Assembly: GCF_963576545.1 (NCBI RefSeq)
Contig: NC_083651.1
Coordinates: forward strand, 11,210,386-11,274,385
Direction: 5' to 3'
Length of the DNA: 64,000 nucleotides
Origin: Limanda limanda
Lineage: Eukaryota > Chordata > Actinopteri > Pleuronectiformes > Pleuronectidae
Position 1 is the stretch's first letter. The number at the start of each line of letters is the position of its first letter. The notes below the pieces were generated by a model. That model saw only the letters and a program-made list of their open reading frames with translations, was not told the DNA's origin and ran no database searches. The translations under genes were made by a program, and so were the position numbers. Below, one piece after another: positions 1 to 14,000 of this stretch.

Positions 1-59
1 AAAAAAATATATCCAAACACTTCCTTCTTGTGTCATTGTCGTCATTTGAAGTCAGAGTC

Positions 60-311
60 TGCTACCAAGGTCCTGTTGATACCAGCACTAAACCAAATCT
101 TTCCCTCTAACCAGAAGATTGGCGGTTCAATCCCAGTCAGCCCTGGTCCGTATGCCTTGGGCAAAGTACTGAACCCTAAATTGCTGCACAAAGATGCATT
201 GTATGAATGTGTGTGTGAATTAATGAATGGAAAACTGTACTGTAAAGCGCTTTGATTGGTCATCAATACTAAAAAAGCGCAATATGAATACAGACCATTT
301 ACCATTTATTT
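60..311 (+). repeat. SINE-like repeat with LINE-type 3' tail
   Basis: The segment has the layout of a common fish SINE. A tRNA-like body contains GGCGGTTCAATCCCAG (B-box-like). It is followed by a tail with GTAAAGCGCTTTGATTGGTC and AAAAGCGCAATATGAATACAG and ends near CCATTTACC. That tail resembles the shared 3' end of fish L2-type LINEs and V-SINEs. This is recognition of a family pattern, not an alignment. It is degenerate and non-coding. Confidence 0.65.
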
Positions 312-315
312 TTTA

Positions 316-415
316 GCTTAGTCCATGTCCCATCCACCAACAAGGAGGAGGGTCTTACTGCAGTCAGCCATGATCGTGTGGCTTCAGTTTTGGGAAGCCG
401 TCATTCAACTGGTCA
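316..415 (+). repeat. degenerate copy of a dispersed fish repeat
   Basis: The words CAGTCAGCCA, GTGGCTTCAGTTTTGGG and AGCCGTCATT match in order the better-preserved repeat at 27,380-27,537 (GCCACCAGGGGGCAATCGAG, TTGGCTTGACTTTTGGCGAG). Only part of the unit is present and it is diverged. Confidence 0.4.
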
Positions 416-2221
416 CACTGGCGTTACCTAAAAAAACCCGAATGTCTGTTGCAGTTAAATTGAGGATAAATGTTCTTTCTAGAAGACTGGCTAGATATGA
501 GAGAAGCCTGATGCTGAATCACAGCACATGATGATAAGTGACTGAATGGTAACACATCTACTGGTAAGATGGTTTCTGCGAATGAGGGGAAATTGAAAAG
601 CCAGTGGAAGTTTCTGAGGCTCTCCATCTCGCACTGATTAGTCACTCAGAGGGGGCACGTCCCCCGGCCCCTCGGAGTCGACGTGCGGTCAAGCCCATGT
701 GTGTTGATGAGAGTGTGTATTTCAGCGCAAACTTAGATGGGCTCATTTAGAATCTCCCGAGCATCTCTGATAGACCCCTCTCCTTTTACCCCACATCCCT
801 TCGCCCTACTCACTTTAGTTTTTTGATTTGCAGTGGCACACATATACTCAGGAACCCACTATGCACACACACACACGCACAGAGGGTGCCGAACCATAGA
901 GGAATGTGGAGCGGTATAATCACAGCATCATCAGCTCTGTCCTCTGAGAGAGCGGGCCAATAATGCCCCTCTAATTGAATAACTTATCCACAGCTATTTC
1001 CCAGGGGGCCGAGCTGCAAGGCACAGTCGCTAAGCGAGGGGGGCAGATGGCGCTGAGCAGAGCAGATCACCATCCTCCAAGTACCACAACGAAAGGTGGA
1101 GTTAAACAAACACACATAATAATCACTCTGTATCACACAGCCACAAAGGAAGCAACTTTTTTGTTTGTCCTTTACATTTCTTTTTCTTTCTCAACAAATA
1201 ATGCGCTTATAAACTGAATTATTGTTTTGGATGAATAACGAACCCTGGCGCGTCTCGTTTTGTTAAAGGACATGGATGAGTCTTTGTCTCCTTTTTCTCC
1301 TCCCAGCATTGCTGAGTCTCAAGTCGGTGAGAGCAGAGCTCCTCTCATCTGAGGGGCTGAAAAGCCCGCTGTATCCCTGAGCCCGAGGGTGAGGATAATT
1401 CCCCCTAAGACCCGAATTCTGGCTCCTTGTTCTGTCCCCCTTGGGTTCACTGCAGGGGGTAACTATACATTCTGTTTCCCTTTTCTCCCATCAGACAACA
1501 TACCACCCTGGGAGCGGACACACACGCTGTATATAGCAGTCTCAGAGTAAGCAGTGCTGCGTTTCGATGGCCACGATGCTCGGCTGCACTGTGGGAAGAA
1601 AACGCAGGCTGATCAAGCACCACTGTAAACTAAACGGCGTGTTCAGTGAAGCAGGAGGAACAACTCCTCATGGGCGACCAGTTTAACCGACCCGCCTAGG
1701 CCACATTGAGGCAATTGTGTTTATCAAAGTGTTCAAACTCAAACAGGGCGAGCAGTTTTTAAACTTCTCCGTTTTAGCAGCTCTGAAACTCCGGAGTAGC
1801 CTCGACGCCAGGAGTATCTGTAGCAGAGGTGATGGATTTTCAATTTAAAATTGCAATTTGGCTTTAGCCTAAAATGGGGCGAGCAGCGTTTTCTACGAAT
1901 GTAGCTAACTAGCTGAACTCCTCTCAGGTGAGCAGCGCCTCATCAGCACACATGACATCTACCCAGGCCAATACCTATATGCCCACAAGCACAGTGGAAT
2001 TAAATTGAATTTTTATTAGGAAACAATAATGGGAGGGGGAGTGTTAGGTGTAGAAAGAGAGAAAGTGAGGTGTAGGCAGAGGTAGTACATTGATTTACCC
2101 TTCATAGTTCGTTGCACTACATTTACCCAGCAGAGTGCTCAAATTAGTGCCCTCCAGCTCTCTCCCAATTAGTTTCCACAGAGACGAGGTGTAAAGCCAG
2201 TCACTGGCCTCATTACCTCTC

Positions 2222-2244
2222 CTCTCTCTCTCTCTCTCTCTCTC
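2222..2244. repeat. (CT)n microsatellite
   Basis: About 11 uninterrupted CT units inside a wider pyrimidine-rich tract that continues to about 2,340. The purine-rich complement gives a spurious 130-codon open frame rich in E and R. Confidence 0.9.
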
Positions 2245-5200
2245 CCCAAGTCAACCACCCTCCAACTCTCTCGCTCCCTCTCTTTTTTAGTTTTCCCCTC
2301 TCTCTCCACTTCAGCCTCTCTCATCTCCTCCACTCTTTTTTTCCATTTCCAGTCCTCCTCAGCCGCTGTTTGTGCTCTCTGCGTCTGTCTCTCCATTTCA
2401 ACATTTGTGTATTTCCCCCCCACTGTTGAAAGTGCAGAGAGTGCATTAATCTCCAGGAACATGAAGTAGTGGGGTGGGCTGCCAGCGACTCGACCGCCTG
2501 ATGAAGAAATTATCTTTGTGTTGCTGCGACTCTGTGGAGCTCTGCAGTTCAGCACAGTCAAGGACAGTGTGCGAGCCTTCCTGCTAACACAATAAAGAAT
2601 TTTTCTTTTGAAATGACATTCACAGACTTTATTGTTATTATTGAGACATGTACTTCAACTTTGTGTTCAGCTTTAAGCAACTAAATGTGATTTTTGTGTT
2701 GTTCACGGCCTCTTTCACCCTTTGGCTTTTACTGAGATTTTGACCATGTTCTCAGCAACCCCAAAGTTTTTACTCCTGCTTTACTGATTAGTTTTACTTT
2801 GGAGTTTTAATATCAGTTGGGGGCATTTTTAACTGTTACAAAGATGGATTATAAGACAGGTAAAGTCGGCATTTTCCCTGGGGACACAGACTCTCAGAGC
2901 CCCCAAATTGCTCAGGTTCCTCTCTGATTATTTTGTTGTAATCTGAGCAAATACAAATGAGTGCTTAAAATGACATTAACTGAAAGTATGGACGGCTCCT
3001 TTATTTAATCTGATCCTGAGCGTTATGTGTCTTGTAGAGGGGGCTCTGTGTCAAAATCGAATCTTTCTAAATGTTTTTTCAGTGTAATATTGTGCTCATA
3101 TGCAGCGTATTCTGAAATAAAAATATGTCTAATCAACTTATCATGAAGTAACTGACAGTGCTCTGTCTCTTGGTCCCTCATTCAAAACTCACCATTAAAT
3201 ATAAATTCAGTATTTTACAGTCAGTCAGTAAGGTACGACCTTGGACATTCAGAGTTTATCATACATTTTCCGTATTCAGACAGGATCATTGCTCACTGCT
3301 ACAGAACGTTATATTATATATTGAAAATGGCTTGGTAATATTTCTTGGTATATTGCTGTTGATTCTCTTTTATGATGGATCGCCATGACATTCATGGTCG
3401 TCTTCTATTTCTGCTGCTCCCCTCAATTGTGTTGAAAGGCCAATGATTGATGGCTTTTTTTTAAACTGTTGGATAATTTGCCACATAACATTTTTTCACA
3501 CATTCGTGTTCCTCTCAGGATGAATACATACTAATTTTGTCAATAAGTCAGTTTGTAACTACTCTCTGCATAATGACTTTACCATCCGCAAATACTGTTG
3601 GTCTTATCACCAAACCCAAATTCGCAAGATTATTAAGAAGTTGAATCATCATCTCACACTTGTTTGTTGGCAATAGAGAGTAAAGCAGAACATTTTATAT
3701 GAAAATGAAGTTGTGTAATGACTTTTTAAATCTAAAAATATAGTAGATTTTGTTAACAGATACAATGAGTACTCTTGGTGATAAATCCTTTGCCTTGGAA
3801 GTGACAGATTTTCGTGCAGAAAACCAAACACCTTTCCCTCCCCAATCGCGCCCCCAGCAATTTCTCCTCGCGTATCTCCCTCCCTCGCTCCTTCCCTCCT
3901 CCTGTGTAGAAAGCCACAGAGAATCTGGGTGAGGTGTCAGGCCAATGTACTGCCTGCAAACAAAAGCCGCCCTGTCCACCCCAGACCCAGATGTTCCTTA
4001 TTGATCCCCCTGTGGATTTGGCTGAATGTAACCGCTTCAAAATCCTCCTCTCGCACTCTTACAAGCACATACTTTGTGCATGTGTGTTACTCTGTGCACA
4101 TGTCCAAGTCCAAACTGGAAGTGCTGTTTCCTCTCCGGAGTTTTTATTGCGACGCCAGCCATTTAGACCAGTATCTAATGCTCTCGTTCTCCCCCTGTCA
4201 CTCTCTCCTTCCTGTCCGTGATCTGGTCCTCGAACAGCCCCTCTTAGCTTTTTTTTTCTGGTTAATAATGTAGTGTGCCTCGCTGTCTGATGTTGCATTG
4301 GGTTGCTGTGGCACCGCGGAGAGGGCTGTCTACCTTTCTGGGAGACGCTGCAACTGGTTGCCAAGGAGTTGGTTTCAGGGAGGAGGCGCAGGGAGGAGGG
4401 GCAGTGTAAAGTAGAGGTCTGGCAGAGACGGAGCAAGAGAAAACAGTAACCACGAAGAGGGTGAGAGGAGACAGACTGGAAGGGAAAGAGTCAAAGAGAA
4501 AGAGCATGAGAGCATGGGACAAAAGCAAGACAAGCCACCCTGCCCTATCTTGAAATGTTGCTCATCACACGGCACAAATCTTTTTCGTAGCGATATAAAA
4601 AAAAAAAAACGACAGAGCAGGTGGAATACTTCTGGGAGCAGATTTGACGTACGAGATACAGCACAGGACTGTTGGTTTGTCAAATGTCCTTCGGTGTAAT
4701 GTGGGTGTGAAGCTGTAGGTGTGCAATATCAATTATATAAAAAAAAAAATATGAAAACACGGGACTGCAGCTAACCAGGTATGGGGCTGATTTCCCAAAA
4801 GAGACGTTTGATTTTCATTTGAACTTTCTTTGTAAACGGTTATGTTTTCACATGTGAAAAAGAAACACCATAAAGCATTAAGATTGTTGTCTCTAGACAG
4901 CGTTGTGGGTGGAACATGCCATTTACGGGCTCCACAGTGCATATTTATGTCATTACAAGCATAGACGTGGTTCCTGCAGGAATTGATGGATCGAGCTGCT
5001 TGTCAGGGTTTCGGTTTAAGGTTTATGGCAACCAACTAGGTTTAAGGCCATGTGCACGCACACATATATTCCTACACGCAGACACACCATAGCTGCCTGA
5101 AATGTATGTAAAAGCTGACTCTACGCCTTCGAGCCTTAGCACAATATTTTTGCAGTGGTTAATCTGATTCTGTAGCAAGGGTAATGCAAGCAGGGTTGTG

Positions 5201-6781
5201 TCAGAGATGTCTCTTTTTACCAGCGAGCTGCTCCTACATCAATGAGATTGTCTTTATCTGCCTGCTTGCAGCTTGGGCTCAGATTCTGCCCTCTATATAC
5301 GGGCGCTGGGTCGTGGGAGGCATGTGGGCGAAGGTGCGTGGCATCCGGCCTAATGCACAGCCTGGAGAGAAATACTAACACTTCATATTCACTGTGACTT
5401 CAACGCCGCCACAGTTGAGGCTCTCACATTTGGATAGAGATTTTCAGTGAATGAGTCACAGGTTTGAGAGATATTCCATGGGACATGGTCTTCTAATTTG
5501 GTTGTGGTGTGAAAATGAAAACAGTGAAATGAAAGCCGATTGCAGGCATCCGCGTTTTCGTTTGTCAGCCGCACAAACAGAGTGAGCGGACTAGCTGGGT
5601 GTCGTCCATCTTAATATAAAAAAATACAGTTTTTCCAAAAAAAGTCTTTCTACCAAGTGCTCCTCCTCAGACCCCACGGCTGCCTTGTGTTTGACTCAGG
5701 ATATTCCCCGCTGTACCACATTCCAGTGTTGTGCCGTTATTCTGGACTGGTTCCCTGCTTCTTCCTGCCAAAACACTCCCATAAACACACATCCAACCCC
5801 GAAGTCCTGGCTCTGCGGGGGGCATTCCAGAAGTGTTCGTTTTCTGAGCCTTCCTCCACATTCAAAGACACACACGCACACATAAAGTACCATGCAGACA
5901 CGCTGTGCATTTCCCCTTTTCCTCAAAACACAATAAGGCAAAACTGTTGTGCTTTTCAAGACTGGATCATACATACAATGGAAATTATACACGTTTTAGT
6001 CATTTTAAACACTTTTCTGCAGCTTATCATAGTCTATGTTATTGTCATTTTCTGCCATATGTACAGGAAATAGACAGGACCAAAGTGCCGTGTACACAAC
6101 GGATAAGAGCTAAAAAACAACAGATAAAGCCCCGTTTCCACTGGTCCAAAACCCACACACACCCACTAACATCTGGCTTTTGTCTGCAATGGAAATGGTT
6201 AAAATCGGCAGTCACTCCCAGGTCAAATGACTCTGGAGCAGACACAGGTTTTTAAAGGCTCTGATCCTCAGTGATGGACATGTGATGGACATATGATACC
6301 CTGGTGATTTGGCAAGACAGCGAGGTGAGAGAGTGTGGCAGTTTTTAGTTCATTTGTAAAGTGGAACCCGATGAGCTGGGGGCAAAAAACTGAAAGGCAA
6401 ACTCCTTTAGTGGCAAGTGGACACGAGGCAATCTCCTTTTTTAAGCAGGTTTTGCCCACGTTTAAAAAATCCTTTGTATAATGCCAATTTTGGTGTAAAA
6501 GAGCTAAATCACCAAAATACCTGATGCCATACAACCACAGACTGACTAATTAGGTGATGACAAATTCTCATTTTCTCTCACTATCAATGTCCTTTTCTCT
6601 TTTTCTTTAGCTCACAAAATATCAAAGAAACTGTCTAACAAAAGATCTCACAGCATCACTTTGTCAACAGCTGTTGCTTCACCTCTCACTTGACTTTACG
6701 AATAAAACATTTTCTTCCTCGACTTGGCTCAGAGTACAAAACTTTTATTGAGAACATTTGTGCGATTGCCATTTGACTTTT

Positions 6782-6821
6782 TAGTTCCCTTTTATGATCA
6801 AAACATCATAAAAGGGAACTA
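6782..6821. repeat. perfect 17-bp inverted repeat (hairpin)
   Basis: TAGTTCCCTTTTATGAT (6,782-6,798) and its exact reverse complement (6,805-6,821) are separated by CAAAAC. No tract of U follows on either strand to make it look like a terminator, and no gene is nearby. A recent palindrome-forming mutation or a remnant of transposon ends are the simplest origins. Confidence 0.85.
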
Positions 6822-7563
6822 TATCGAGTTGTTAGATTTCTTCACTACACGTTGCTGCCTCATGTTTCTTCTTCGTCTCACCCTGTCAACTCCCGTTACC
6901 CATGAGGTAACTGGAGGTGCCCCAGCACTTGTTGCTCAGCCCTATCAGCGGGGCACATTTGAGACAGTCGGTATCTCTTATCAGTCCAGATGGTAAGACT
7001 GATTTCACTCCTTTTCCTGTTGTTTACATTCATGTATACTCTTCTCTGATTCCTACTTGATATTCAGCAGTCAGTGACATCTTAAAAGCAAGAAATCTCT
7101 GTGTTTAAGTTTGTGTATGAGAATCGAACAGGAATTACTGCTGCTCGAAAAGTTTTAACCGACACGCCGTCTTAGCTCAAGTTCAGAAAAGGCGGTCAGT
7201 GTGTGTTCAGAAAAACTCTTGAGGTGTTCCCGAGTGAACTCCACGCATCAATTATTCAGTTCGATCACCAGGCCTCATTGCCGTCTCCATCTTACTCTTC
7301 ATTCTTGCTGTAGAGGGACCATACAGGCAAGGCAGGCACAATCAGGGAGGAGGGGGGGGGGGGGGGCTGCAGCCCCTGTATGTAGCCTGACTGGAGCCAG
7401 AAGAAGGCTGGAACAGGAGTATTCATTAAAGTCGCCCCAAGAGCACAGGCATAGGAGAGGATAACAAGACCCTAGGGTGGCTGGTGTGGGTCCTCACTCC
7501 TCAAAAACCATAAATGTATTCCCCTTCATCCAGACAAATCCACAGTCTACTGTGTCAGCAAAA

Positions 7564-7584
7564 ACACACACACACACACACACC
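7564..7584. repeat. (AC)n microsatellite
   Basis: Short uninterrupted AC run of about 10 units in otherwise unique non-coding DNA. Confidence 0.9.
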
Positions 7585-7904
7585 TTTGCTAGAACCTGGA
7601 CTCTTCACTTTTTGTTTTACCATATACTTTGTCCACAACTTAAAATGTAGGTTAAGGAAAGAATTCACAACATGTTTTTTGGGGGTTTTGGCTCCAGGTC
7701 TGATTGGTTTTACAGAAACATTTCACTCCACAACTTGACTGATGAGATAAGCCCGAGAAGAAGCGGAGCTGGCAGATTTAATCATCTATGGACAGAGCCA
7801 ATTTGTAGCTTTTTCCACTGCTCCCAGTATTTATGGAGGTATGAGCTAAATGGCTGCTTCATATTTTTCCAAAATGTTGAACTGTTCCTTTGAATTACTT
7901 TCTA

Positions 7905-8090
7905 AGGGCGACTTCACACCTATCTTGTTTGGTCCAGACCTTAAGTCTTCTGAACGGATATAACAAGTGTGAAAGATGAGTTTGACCACAACTTAGTGAG
8001 ACCAAAAGAGGTGGTCTCAGTCCGGATCAAACAAACAGTGGCTCGGTTCTTTTGCAGTGTGAAAACAACACTTTTGGATAGTTTTTACTT
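7905..8090. mobile_element. likely MITE fragment (hAT-like fish family)
   Basis: GGCGACTTCACACCTATCTT at the left and the mirror-type words GGATCAAACAAACAGTGGCT and CAGTGTGAAAACAACA at the right fit a common fish family. Its copies contain facing GGTCCAGACC / GGTCTCAGTCCGGATCAAAC blocks (7,932-7,941 and about 8,014-8,033). No coding sequence. The call rests on recognising the pattern; element limits are approximate. Confidence 0.4.
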
Positions 8091-8109
8091 TCCAATGGCT
8101 TATTTTCTA

Positions 8110-10640
8110 TTTCATTTTTAGCTGGGTAAATATCTAGATGAATCGACGGCAACAGCAGCCAATCCGAGAGCAAGACAGGGTCAAGGCCAGGGTTTTCTCC
8201 TGCTTAAAGATTGATTAACTGCAACGACTCCCAATCCCAACTCAGCAAGTTGTGTAGTGTGAACTGCACAGCGATCCAACAGCTATAAAAGTCATATAGA
8301 CTGACCTTGATACAACCTGTCTAGTTTTTAAACACATCCCCATATGTGCTACAAACTGGTGAGTAAAACTGCGTTGTAAAGGAAGGAGGGCAGTGGTTAC
8401 GAAAACAGAGACAGGGCTTGTTTTTCTTCCTTTTAAGCCCTTTGTCTTTGCACTTTGTAGCAACCAAACTCTATCCTGCAACAAAAATACAGCAGGCAAT
8501 ACACTCAACTCACTCGAAACATGTTGAGTCCTTAATGTGGTTTTTATCTGGCCATTGACTATTGGCTATCCAATAACTCTCACCTCCATGTATTGAGCAG
8601 AGGTGCAGAGCAGCATTTAAAAGAGCCATAACTAACTGAACGGCTCCTGTGGGAGGCTTCTCTGACTGATGTATGTGTCTCTTGGGGTCTCGGAGATCCA
8701 ACTGCACAGGGCTGTTGTTCTCCCTTGTCTGCCTGGCTGCCTGTTGGGCCCCATACCACGGCTTTCCAGAAAGACCCCCAAGCGATGCTGCATTCAGTCA
8801 GCCTGAGCAGTAAGCTGAAATTAAAGCTGTTTCACTGCGGTTAGTTAAATAGTTGGACAGTGAGAGCATGGGGTGGCCCCGAGTCAAGGCTAAGGCTGTC
8901 TGGGCCAGTGAGTGGAAATCTCAAAAAAAAAAAAAAAAAGGGGGGGGGGCTAGGGAGGGGAGAAGGGAACATGCAAAATAAAGGATTAGAGGAAACTCTC
9001 ATAGTGACCTGGTTAGAAGAGAGTTTCTGGGATTTTAGGGGGCGAAGGTAGATTCTGTGAAACTGCAAATCTGTTAAGTTTTCCGTCACTGCTCCTTTGC
9101 GTTCTGGTATAGCTGCACGCTGAAGAGGAATGCATTACATAAGATGATAAGATATTTACCCAACAGGACATACACAGAGGCAGCATTAGCTCCTTGGTCA
9201 TCTACAAGTGAAGAGGCCGACTGTACCGAGGAAATATAACTTTAATTCCATGTTCTTCAGCTTCTGTCATCCAAAATATGTAATAGTTGCTTCATCTTTT
9301 CCAGTAGCGCTCTCATTAGTTGGTAGCAATACAAGCAAAAATGGTTGTTTGAGTGTTAAATGGCCTGTGTCTGGTCTTGGAAATGTTGATTGAATTATAT
9401 AACTGTTTGGCCTAAATCTTGGCAAAGGAGCCAAGGGGTGGTTCTGCAAGGTCCCTCTACCCCCCATGAGTTTAACCACAAGTCCAGCCCACATGATTCA
9501 GCCTCTGCTCACAGCGCTTTCAGGAGACCGGTGCACTTTTCACGGGCGTGTGTGTGCTCTGAAAGGGGCTCGGTAGAAAAAGAAAAAAAAAACTGCCTAA
9601 AACCACATCAATCATTCTTCCACAGCAAGTTCCCCGACAGATGATTTCATTGCTGGGTCCCTGGCCTCCTGCCCCGAGCACACGCTCGAAAGGTATTGTG
9701 CGTGATCGCAACCACAATATTGCCTTAGCTTTTATTTTCTATTTTTATGCGCTTTGGAACCGGTACAAGAGAAACATTTTTTCCCCCTTAATGTTTGCAG
9801 GTTACTGTGAATTGGCCATACATAATGACTGGAATGGTGGAGAGTGAATTCCTCAGCCAAGTTCCTTTAAATCCACAGGGGTTCATGCAGCCTATGGATC
9901 AGTCTTCCAAGAGGAACAGGAGCCAAGACATCTGTGTGACTAGCAGGGACTGATCCCCTCTACCAGAACACTGGGAAAAGGAAAACCGGGATTATCTGGT
10001 CACATTGCATACCATGGGCGTGTATACTCTACACAATATTACATGCCCTGCCTCCCTGCTGTACACATAAAGTGCTCTGTACACAATTCATTATGTAATT
10101 TGAATAATACAACCCAATCCGCAAGTTAACTGTGTAACTCTGTTGCGTACAAGCATCTGTAATCATATCTGGAATTGTACAGCAAGGGAAGCACTCAGTG
10201 ACAATGTGGCTCTGCCTTCGTGAATCTGTGTGTGGAGCTTTTCATTATCCACTATCCACTGTGTTTGTGTGTTCAGTGGGGTCTCTGTGCCCAGTTAAGA
10301 ATCCCACTGTAGCCTGAGGGTAAAAGGATGGTGACAGGGATGACAGGAGAGCAGGGATTAACGATACACCACTGCATTATGATTTAGACAAAATACAATG
10401 TTGTAAAAGTAGGAGATTATTTCATCATTGCATGTTTATGCCATCCACCACGGTTATAATTTGACTTTAATTCAAAGGGTTTTGTGATGGTAAATGGCAC
10501 ATATTGTAAATTTATAGAAATGTCAACATTTTGCCGTACTGTTTTATTTGATATACTTGTATGAATATGGGAAGTATATAAATATAAGAGTGTGTATTTG
10601 TACATGCAGGAGCATACAGGAATGAAAGCTTGTGCTCTCA
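8110..10640. other. non-coding stretch, no gene seen
   Basis: No supported exon. The notable sequence is a homopolymer pair, A17 then G9 (about 8,922-8,949), which shifts frame in any overlapping ORF. The rest looks like unique intergenic or intronic DNA. Confidence 0.5.
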
Positions 10641-10725
10641 CATATGTGACCTCCTGTGTCCTAGAATGTTGCCTCCACCCAACCACACCCCCCTAGTACA
10701 CACACACTCACGCCTCACACACACT

Positions 10726-10730
10726 AACAC

Positions 10731-10778
<48 letters not shown>

Positions 10779-11042
10779 ATTCCACCCTAGACAGACCAGG
10801 TTGCCAGAGCTACACAAACTCCCACCCATTAGCGGCAGGATTCCAGGATAACCATGGCAACCGGTCTCTCACCCCCGGGGAGACGAGCAGTAGAACTGAA
10901 AGGCTCCATTCAATTTCCACATCCCAGTACAGCACACACAAAAGGACACACATGCACACTTTTCACACACTAACACACACTCACTGTCAAGTACACACAA
11001 ATTCACACACACACACACTCACACACTCACACACACACACAG
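10726..11042. repeat. AC-rich tract with long (AC)n core
   Basis: A nearly pure AC run occupies 10,737-10,776. Interrupted ACAC clusters recur at 10,930-10,985 and 11,010-11,042, separated by unique sequence. Typical fish microsatellite cluster, non-coding. Confidence 0.9.
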
Positions 11043-11044
11043 AC

Positions 11045-14000
11045 ATGGACACGTCCAACGCAACCCACTTGCTCTAACAGCCTCGCAGTCACTCCAGCCT
11101 TCCCTGCCTGCCTCCACTGGGGTGAGTGGGAGCTTGTTAGAGAGACCGCACACTACATCCTCTCACCCACGGTCCTCCACTGCACATACACACAGCACAC
11201 CAGTGAAACATTAATTACACCTCACTCATTGTGATTAGACACATTTCGGAGGAAGTCGTCAGACTCTTTATTCTATGCACAGACGTGATCTTTCCCTCTT
11301 CCCCTGGAGGCTCGGAGCATCTTATCGACAACAAAAGCGCCGTACTGGGTCAACTCTTTGTGCGCCCACAGTGACAATATGGCATGTGCATTCTTGTCCG
11401 CCACTGGTGTTGTGTCACATGGACAGTGGGATTGGTATCACGTCCTTTCCTCTGACACCTCATACTGAATCTTGTCTATGCACGGATCTAAAAATAAAGG
11501 TTTAAGAGAAATCGAGTGAGCTAGAGCAAAGCGTGAGGAAATATTGGTGTGCGATAAAAACAGAGAGACGCTGTTTCAGTATCACTACAGTGGCTAATAT
11601 GGTTTTAGTTATGATCTCTGGTGAAACCTCAGTCTCACTTGAGTGAGCGCAGCGTGATCCCCAAGTCTCCTCCATTTCAAACACCAGGATGTACTCACCG
11701 GGGTTAACCAAGACGAGAGAGAAAAGGTTAATGACGCACAGTGGGAAATCAACCTCTAAGTAGCACAGGGAGAAAGGGGTGCAGAGGTATAAAGGGCGGA
11801 GGAACATGTTCGGCTCATTCAACACGTCTGTTCATTCAGTCCAGTTCAGACCCTGCGGTTCCCACCTGCCTGCAGCAGAAGCACCTGTCCTCCTCCTCTT
11901 CCTCCTCTTCACTCACCCAGGCCTCACCTGTCTCCTGTTCCCCATTCCTGCCTCAGCTCCACTGGTCTGTTTCCATTTGCTCTCTGGCCGAATTGCCTCG
12001 GTGCCATGTGACTTAGCTCTCATGTGCTGTGTTCTTTGCTTCACCTTTTTCTTACCCTGATCGTGTTCAGGACCCAGCCCGACCCTATTGGACTGTATTT
12101 TTCCATCATTTGATATATTTTTCTCCCTTGGTAAATGCTCTTCGGTTCTGCTTTCTGAGAACAAGCAATAGGTTATGTGGGGCCACAGCTCAGGAGATAA
12201 GGTTTTGATAGAAATTGCAAGACAGCAATGAAAGAGACTGTAATAGAGGCATAGATGATGGACATACAGAGCTCGGAAACACAGGGTGTTGATTATGTCC
12301 TGCTCCCATCAGAGTCGGCACCTACTATTAGATGTGAGACTGCCCTCCGCCAATTTGGAAATTATCTACTCAAAAGAATCTTGAGTGGCAAACACGCGGC
12401 ACTCAGCCTCTTCCCAACACAACACCGGTTGTTATCTCTGTGGCAGATAGTGCAGGAGGTGAAGACGTGCCAGGGTTGCGGTGCCTTGCTTAGATGGATG
12501 AACAGGTGGGAAGAAATTAGGTCAGCAAATATTATAAAGGGGCGCGCTGTTTTGTTTTGGAAACAATGTAGGAGGGAGAGCGAGCGGTTTCTGGAACAAG
12601 GGAGGGATGGAGGAAGAGGGGAGTGAGGTTGGCACTAATGACGGGTGCGCCCAGGGCCACACAATTACAGCTGTCTCCCCTCCCAACTTCAGCAATGTCA
12701 GATGAGCATAATAAAACCCAGTGTGTTGGTCTGTGCTCGCGGGAACAGCTGGGTGGCTCGGTGGGAAAAAAATACTCAAAACGGAGAGAAGTGAACAAGG
12801 GGAGGGGAGAGAAAATCGTGCATCACCGAATCCCGTCGTCTCTGCTTGGAGCTTGTGGAGCTTCTCGAGCAAAGCTAGGAGCAAGTGATGGTGGACTCTG
12901 AAACCTCTGGCAGCTCGGAGCCAACACTTTGCTTTCATTGAGTTTCCAGTGGCTGACGTAAGAGTGTGTCCGGAGCGCACTGAGTCATACATATTCAGGC
13001 TCTGCCCACCACCTCAGCTTTGTGTCTGTGCCCTGAGTGGCCTCTGGAACAGGGATGTACGTACACACAGTACATGATGTCATACATACTCCTCCGACCT
13101 CACCTCACACCCAGTGTCCCTTATCGCTGATATCATACGCCTGCAGGTCTTACTGGGCTTAACCCCACACACACACACACACAGAGATAAAGTCAGCTCA
13201 AAGACTATCTCTACAGGACTTGATCACTCCATATTATTTTATTGGACGGACCCACATGTAGGAGGATATCTGCGTGTCTGACTCACTCCCTGTCTGTCTG
13301 ACCACCCCCTCCTCTTCGCCTGCCAGCTCTCTCTTTGTGTCTCTCCCTGTGTCCTTCTCCTCCTCACTCACTCTGTGTTTGTCTTAATCACAGCTGAGGT
13401 GATGTGGGCCGGGCAGAACCAGTGGATAATGTGATTAGAAGGGGCTCAGGCACAAAGTCTCCACTGTGATCGTTCCCGTCTCCTGGGACTTCAGTCACAT
13501 TTGTCCGGGGATCTCCGTGCAGAAAGTGGCCTCGATAAAGATCTTTAGTCTTGTTACTTCTGTTACCTCCTTCTTTTTTTTTAACGCATGTATGAGTGTG
13601 TAAACCTGCACAAGATGTCTGTGAGCACAGCCGCAGAGCATCGGAGCCAAAGGGGAATCAGGGGCCAGGCATGGGCAGCACATCTGTGGCAGTGTAAAGT
13701 GCATGTGTGTGCACGTACAAACACATTTGCAGGATATTGTGTGCGTTTCTCAGACCTCCAGAGGCTTCACAGATGAATGAAGCATTGGATCAGGTAAGCC
13801 GGGCGACAGTCCCCAGTATGTGTTTCAGCCGGCCCCCGGGGGATTTTGGGTAGTCTGTCTGGCAGACCGTCGGGGGGCATGAGGTGAGGAGAGGAAGAGT
13901 GGCTCTCGATCAGGACAAAGATGAAAGGGGTTTCGACATGACAAGCATGCCATTAATCACAAGATCCTGCAGGAAGTGTTTGTGGGTCCTCGCTGCTCTT

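Larger units (their letters stand above)
420..7550. other. long stretch without a recognisable gene
   Basis: I find no exon with both a recognisable protein and splice signals on either strand. The open frames are short, low-complexity or disrupted. Contents noted are a CT repeat (2,222-2,244), a perfect inverted repeat (6,782-6,821), a 15-base G run (7,352-7,366) and several AC-rich patches. By synteny this could be the gene-poor flank 3' of tbc1d4, where conserved regulatory elements would be expected, but conservation cannot be judged from one sequence. Confidence 0.5.

Noticed and set aside
2169..2561. 130-codon minus-strand frame rich in R/E
   Set aside because: Caused by the CT-rich tract; no recognisable domain.
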